From Desulfuromonadaceae bacterium (GTDB lineage Bacteria > Desulfobacterota > Desulfuromonadia > Desulfuromonadales > Geopsychrobacteraceae), in assembly GCA_030639985.1 (NCBI GenBank), contig DAOWKG010000170.1, positions 1 to 10,643 of the forward strand: a DNA stretch of 10,643 nucleotides, in the 5' to 3' direction. Shown one piece after another: positions 7,883-10,643 of the stretch. How positions within the stretch are numbered: position 1 is the first letter of the stretch; each line of letters begins with the position of its first letter. The translations under genes were made by a program, and so were the position numbers. Below the pieces are notes generated by a model. That model ran no database searches. It saw only the letters and a program-made list of their open reading frames with translations, and had not been told where the DNA came from.

Positions 7883-9190
7883 TCAAACCTTATCCCCAGC
7901 TAAATCACCGTTGAACAACTTGCCAGAACCATTGGCAGCACAAAATTCACCACACATAGTACAGGTTTTTTCATCCTCTGGAATGCGGGAAGCACGTATT
8001 GCCTTGGCTTCTTCGGGGATCAAAGCGAGTTCAAATTGCTTGTCCCACTGCAGGTCACGACGCGCTTTGCTCATTTGCTTGTCACGTTCGCGCCCTTTTT
8101 CTGGGTACTTGTTCATATCACCAATATAGGTAGCAACACGGGCAGCATGAACCCCCTGGCGAACATCGTCTTCATTGGGCAGTGCCAAGTGCTCCGCCGG
8201 GGTAATGTAACAGATCAAGTCGGCACCATAACGGGCCGACTGAGCCGAACCAATCGCGGAACTGATGTGATCGAAACCGGGGACGATATCGCTAGTTATA
8301 GGGCCGAGCATGTAGTAAGGAGCTTCGTCACTCATCCGCTTCTGGATAAGAATATTGGCCTCAACTTCATCCAGCGGCATATGTCCAGGTCCTTCGACCA
8401 ACATTTGGCAGCCCATTTCCCGACCAATCTGTGCCAACTCACAATTGATAATCAACTCCTGCATTTGCGCCCGGTCGTGGCTGTCGTGAATTGCCCCCGC
8501 CCGCAAGCCGTTGCCTAACGACAAACAGACATCGTATTTTTTCAGGATATTTACCACCCGGTCAAAATGTTCATAAAGGGGGTTTTCCCGATTATTTTTT
8601 TCCATCCACGACACCATGGTGGTTCCACCCTTGGAGACCAGACCACCGTACCGGTAGTGCTGTTTGCGCAACCTCTCAATGGTATAGAGGTTGATGCCAC
8701 AATGAATTGCCATGAAGGCCAGACCGTCTTCACACTGCTTTTCGATCAGGTCGAACAGCTCTTCAGGGTCGAGTTTGTCGGCACTGCCCCGTTTTTTAGC
8801 AGCTTCACAAAAGGCCTGATATAGGGGGACATTGCCGACAGGAAGATCAACGGCAGCAATAACTTCACGTCGCACTTTATCCAGATTGCCGCCGACCGAC
8901 AGTTCCATCAGGGTATCGGCTCCAGCCGCTTGAGCAATTTTGGCTTTGCGAACTTCGGCGGCATAATCAACAATGTCGGATGAGGTACCGATGGAAGCAT
9001 TAACCTTGGTGCGTAAGCCTTTTCCGATTCCCACCGGGCGAGGCTTACTATTAATATTATTGGGGATGACGATTTTTCCGGCGGCAACCATATCGCGAAT
9101 ATATTCGGGGCAATATCCTTCCGCGGTGGCCACAGCAGCCATTTGTGGGGTGATAATTCCTTTTATCGCTTGTTCAACCTGGGTAAACAT
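7883..9190 (-). CDS. bzaF: ThiC-family radical SAM enzyme, probably 5-hydroxybenzimidazole synthase BzaF
   Basis: A 435-residue ThiC-family protein with the C-terminal cluster motif CTMCGEFC (Cys410, 413, 417), of the short clostridial C-x2-C-x3-C form. ThiC turns aminoimidazole ribotide into the thiamin pyrimidine; BzaF turns the same substrate into 5-hydroxybenzimidazole, precursor of the B12 lower ligand in anaerobes. Three signs favour BzaF. The gene sits behind a cobalamin riboswitch and terminator, not a TPP riboswitch. Several near-invariant ThiC stretches are changed: SLGNGLRAG for SLGDGLRPG, MLGPITSDIVPGFDHI for VLGPLVTDIAPGYDHI, and SAIGSAQSA for SAIGGA. Also, bzaF is known in Geobacter and Desulfuromonas relatives. 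The start at 9190 is set by AAGGAG (9201-9206); an in-frame ATG at 9262 would place the N-terminus inside the terminator hairpin. No bzaCDE-type methyltransferase or other cobamide gene adjoins. A plain thiC is the alternative. Confidence 0.8.
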   Translation of the reverse strand: MFTQVEQAIKGIITPQMAAVATAEGYCPEYIRDMVAAGKIVIPNNINSKPRPVGIGKGLRTKVNASIGTSSDIVDYAAEVRKAKIAQAAGADTLMELSVGGNLDKVRREVIAAVDLPVGNVPLYQAFCEAAKKRGSADKLDPEELFDLIEKQCEDGLAFMAIHCGINLYTIERLRKQHYRYGGLVSKGGTTMVSWMEKNNRENPLYEHFDRVVNILKKYDVCLSLGNGLRAGAIHDSHDRAQMQELIINCELAQIGREMGCQMLVEGPGHMPLDEVEANILIQKRMSDEAPYYMLGPITSDIVPGFDHISSAIGSAQSARYGADLICYITPAEHLALPNEDDVRQGVHAARVATYIGDMNKYPEKGRERDKQMSKARRDLQWDKQFELALIPEEAKAIRASRIPEDEKTCTMCGEFCAANGSGKLFNGDLAGDKV

Positions 9191-9200
9191 GTTGGTAATT

Positions 9201-9206
9201 CTCCTT
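9201..9206 (-). promoter_or_regulatory. Shine-Dalgarno site fixing the bzaF start
   Basis: On the minus strand AAGGAG lies 10 bases before the ATG at 9190 and about 40 bases downstream of the terminator U-run. It excludes the longer in-frame start at 9262 as the normal one. Confidence 0.75.
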
Positions 9207-9244
9207 GCAATACGGGTGATGTTGGCAAAATTAAAATGATTTCG

Positions 9245-9285
9245 CAAAAAAAATCCCCGCAACCTTGTTAAGGGCTGCGGGGATT
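9245..9285 (-). terminator. Intrinsic terminator, expression platform of the cobalamin riboswitch
   Basis: Read on the minus strand, AATCCCCGCA and TGCGGGGATT make a perfect 10-bp GC-rich stem, extended by CCTT/AAGG around a 3-nt loop and followed by eight T residues. It lies between the riboswitch aptamer and the Shine-Dalgarno site of bzaF, so it can only act as an attenuator: with cobalamin bound, transcription should end here. Confidence 0.92.
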
Positions 9286-9317
9286 CCGTTTTTAATCCAC
9301 ATAATTATTTATCCACA

Positions 9318-9449
9318 CACCTCATACCACGGAGGAGTAGCAAACAATAATAAATTGGGCGAGTATCTGACTGACATCAACAAATATGCTGATGATCACA
9401 GTGGCGGGTCCGTGACGGATTTACACCGTCTTCCACGATTCCAATTATT
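9318..9449 (-). promoter_or_regulatory. Cobalamin (B12) riboswitch
   Basis: On the minus strand the core reads GGAAGACGGTGTAAATCC and then ACGGACCCGCCACTGTGA, matching the conserved cobalamin aptamer core (GGTGnnAATCC and CCCGCCACTGTGA; + strand 9394-9435). After a single 7-bp hairpin (CATCAGC/GTTGATG) comes AGTCAGATACTCGCCC (9357-9372), a B12-box form. A small hairpin follows (CCTC/GAGG, 9320-9335) whose loop holds CCGTGG, complementary to TCACGG in the P5 region and so a candidate for the kissing loop of this class. The aptamer is compact: the peripheral GCCACTG domain of the long AdoCbl type is absent. A terminator follows, giving transcriptional off-control of the ThiC-family gene by B12. 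Confidence 0.88.
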
Positions 9450-9456
9450 CTATTCA

Positions 9457-9484
9457 ATTGTATGTTGTGCTGTTAGAAATGCAA
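9457..9484 (-). promoter_or_regulatory. Promoter for the riboswitch-bzaF transcript
   Basis: On the minus strand TTGCAT (9479-9484) and TACAAT (9457-9462) are separated by 16 bp, close to sigma-70 consensus. Transcription would start near 9450, just at the 5' edge of the riboswitch. A second possible -10, TAGAAT at 9447-9452, is less well placed. Confidence 0.55.
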
Positions 9485-9530
9485 TTTATGACTACCAATG
9501 TAAAAAGTAAACAAAAATAGCAAAAAAATA

Positions 9531-9559
9531 TTGAAGAAATGGGCGAATAAACGTAGAAT
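9531..9559 (+). promoter_or_regulatory. Promoter for selC
   Basis: TTGAAG (9531-9536) and TAGAAT (9554-9559) are exactly 17 bp apart in an AT-rich region. The expected start near 9567 leaves a leader of about 11 bases before the tRNA. It is divergent from the bzaF promoter. Confidence 0.65.
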
Positions 9560-9577
9560 CCCAGCGAAATAAGTTAT

Positions 9578-9673
9578 GGAGGTAGCTAGTTCTCTGGTGA
9601 GGCTCACGGTCTTCAACACCGATGGGGGGCGCATCCCGTCCCTGGTGAGTTCGATTCTCATCTACCTCCGCCA
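9578..9673 (+). tRNA. selC: tRNA-Sec (anticodon TCA)
   Basis: A 96-base selenocysteine tRNA including the encoded CCA end. The acceptor stem is 8 bp (GGAGGTAG with CTACCTCC), one longer than in ordinary tRNAs. The D region CTCTGGTGAGGC closely follows the bacterial selC pattern. The anticodon loop CTTCAAC gives UCA at 9613-9615, which reads UGA. A long G/C-rich variable arm (about 9622-9642) precedes a T arm with TTCGATT. SelA charges it with selenium after seryl loading, and SelB brings it to UGA codons that have a SECIS element. selA and selB are not in the window, nor do I see a selenoprotein gene here. Confidence 0.97.
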
Positions 9674-9746
9674 TAATTAAACTGGCAGAAGAATACTGTC
9701 GTGAACGGTTCTCCTCTCATTGTATCTTCCAAATCCGGATACTACC

Positions 9747-10117
9747 ATGCACATAACCAAAGAAATTAATGATGAATGCATGATTGTAACCTGCGTCGGT
9801 GAATCCAATTGCGAAAATTGTATTGAGAATATCTATCGGCCAATCCTGAATATTCTGAAAATTCAAATTGTACCGGGCTGGTAATTGATAAGCGCAAAAT
9901 TCAATGTTCGCGGGAAAAAAAAAGCTTACGGTTAGTTGCCGATACCATCATCATTTACAAAAATCGCTCGCCACTCCGAAAGCTTGCACTCATTACCTCG
10001 ATTGAATATACCCAGGATGAAGAAATTCTCCAGACCATCCTGTTTGACAAGGGTCTGAATATCCGCCTGTTCAGTGACAAGGATCTGGCAGTTGCATGGG
10101 CACTATCATATCCTTAA
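9747..10117 (+). pseudogene. STAS/SpoIIAA-like small protein, broken by a frameshift
   Basis: The ATG at 9747 opens a frame (MHITKEINDECMIVTCVGES...) that stops at a TAA at 9882-9884 after 45 codons. The -1 frame takes over without a break as NCTGLVIDKRKIQ... and runs to TAA at 10115-10117. Joined at the A-run near 9865-9867 the two parts give about 123 residues with the outline of a SpoIIAA-like STAS domain: a strand, a helix (ENIYRPILNILK), the strand GLVIDKRK, and a C-terminal NIRLFSDKDLAVAWAL helix typical of that family. Restoring one A (CAAATT to CAAAATT) repairs the frame. The stop is TAA, so selenocysteine insertion cannot rescue it, and no slippery heptamer is visible. A sequencing error in the A-run is the alternative. 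The 73 bp between selC and this gene hold no clear ribosome site. Confidence 0.65.
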
Positions 10118-10317
10118 ACCCTTCATGGGCATATGACAATCACGCTGGTCATTTCAACATTAATTTAAGATTTTCCTCCTCCAACCTATTTCTCACACTC
10201 TAAATACCCTAAAGAATTACAATACTTACCTACAGAAGCCATCTTTATCAACATGATGGTTTGATTTTTGCATTCTTCGGAAGTTTGCCAAACGTACCTA
10301 TGCACACATCACTTTTC

Positions 10318-10323
10318 TGGAGG
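10318..10323 (+). promoter_or_regulatory. Shine-Dalgarno site of the cytochrome gene
   Basis: TGGAGG, ending 5 bases before the ATG at 10329, fixes the start of the cytochrome gene. In the 211 bp between the STAS-like pseudogene and this start I see no convincing promoter or hairpin. Confidence 0.7.
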
Positions 10324-10328
10324 AATCA

Positions 10329-10643
10329 ATGACCCGCTGTTCAACTATCAAACCAGTGCTTACCTTATCGCTTTTTTGTTGCATAACTTTTTTTGCAACC
10401 ACTCTTATCGCCGCACCAACGCTTTCAAAAGATGATTGTGTAAAGTGTCACGAAACGCAACCAGCCGAGATAAAAGCGGCTGGAGCAGCCCACGAAAGTA
10501 AGATCAACTGTATCGATTGTCATGCGGGGCACAAACCTGACAGTCGCAGTAATATACCTCTCCGTAGTCAGTGCCACGAGGCTGCAGACCACTATACGCT
10601 GGACAACTGCTTGAGCTGCCACGACCCCCACCAACCATTAAAG
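10329..10643 (+). CDS. Exported multiheme cytochrome c, N-terminal part
   Basis: The frame is open at the right edge; 105 residues are present. A signal peptide of about 29 residues (basic start, hydrophobic core LTLSLFCCITFFATTLIAA) directs it to the periplasm. Three CxxCH heme motifs follow: CVKCH (Cys37), CIDCH (Cys61) and CLSCH (Cys94), with extra histidines as possible distal ligands (His55, His68, His88). Between the second and third lies IPLRSQCHE, which looks like a fourth motif whose first cysteine is replaced by Arg79 (CGT, 10563-10565). The pattern GHxP...IPxCxxCH...NCLSCHxPHxPL is familiar from periplasmic cytochromes of Geobacter-like bacteria, from memory. Its role is probably electron transfer in anaerobic respiration; the heme total and partners lie beyond the window. 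Confidence 0.9.
   Translation, partial: MTRCSTIKPVLTLSLFCCITFFATTLIAAPTLSKDDCVKCHETQPAEIKAAGAAHESKINCIDCHAGHKPDSRSNIPLRSQCHEAADHYTLDNCLSCHDPHQPLK

Noticed and set aside
9191..9262. 24-residue N-terminal extension of the ThiC-family protein (start at 9262)
   Set aside because: The extension would be encoded by the terminator and its flank, and a good Shine-Dalgarno stands before the ATG at 9190.
9191..9450. TPP riboswitch before the ThiC-family gene
   Set aside because: Neither the CTGAGA element nor the distal TPP core is present; the conserved words found are those of the cobalamin aptamer.
9265..9510. Open frame of 81 codons on the plus strand
   Set aside because: It runs antisense through the terminator, riboswitch and promoter of the ThiC-family gene and has no recognisable protein features.
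9855..9890. Programmed -1 frameshift in the STAS-like gene
   Set aside because: No X-XXY-YYZ slippery heptamer in the zero frame and no evident downstream pseudoknot; a single-base deletion in an A-run is simpler.

Overview
The window looks like a chromosomal piece of an anaerobic, respiring bacterium of the Desulfuromonadales/Geobacterales type (an inference). The grounds are an oxygen-sensitive glycyl radical enzyme with its radical SAM activase, a ThiC-family enzyme under a cobalamin riboswitch (best read as BzaF, the anaerobic B12 lower-ligand enzyme), a selenocysteine tRNA, and an exported multiheme c-type cytochrome. I see no insertion sequence, CRISPR array or phage gene.

Left part (1-4759, + strand): the C-terminal 451 residues of a hydroxyproline-type glycyl radical enzyme (HypD/HplG group) are cut by the window edge. 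A 245-bp palindromic element built from nested 8-bp repeats follows. Next come the two-cluster radical SAM activase, a 12-helix MATE-superfamily transporter resembling the ANK group, and a 10-helix EamA/DMT transporter. The last three genes are 11 and 4 bp apart and probably form one transcription unit. The repeat splits the enzyme from its activase, two genes that normally sit side by side.

Middle (4802-7791): a YitT-type membrane protein on the - strand is divergent from uvrB, the nucleotide excision repair helicase. The short divergent region holds a perfect 6-bp dyad just at the longer possible start of uvrB; the start 51 bp further in fits the family better.

Right part (7883-10643): a ThiC-family gene on the - strand (7883-9190) is preceded, reading in its own direction, by a promoter, a compact cobalamin riboswitch, a strong intrinsic terminator and a Shine-Dalgarno site. 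No TPP riboswitch is visible. This arrangement and several changed ThiC signature residues point to 5-hydroxybenzimidazole synthase (BzaF), which takes aminoimidazole ribotide from the purine/thiamin branch towards the B12 lower ligand. Back-to-back with it lies selC, tRNA-Sec(UCA), with its own good promoter. Beyond that are a STAS/SpoIIAA-like gene broken by a single-base frameshift and the start of a multiheme cytochrome c in which one heme motif seems to have lost its first cysteine.

The points most worth a second look are the B12-riboswitch/BzaF assignment, the palindromic repeat between glycyl radical enzyme and activase, the unresolved substrate chemistry of that enzyme (HypD dehydratase or HplG-type C-N lyase) with its two attached transporters, and the lost cysteines in the cytochrome and the activase.
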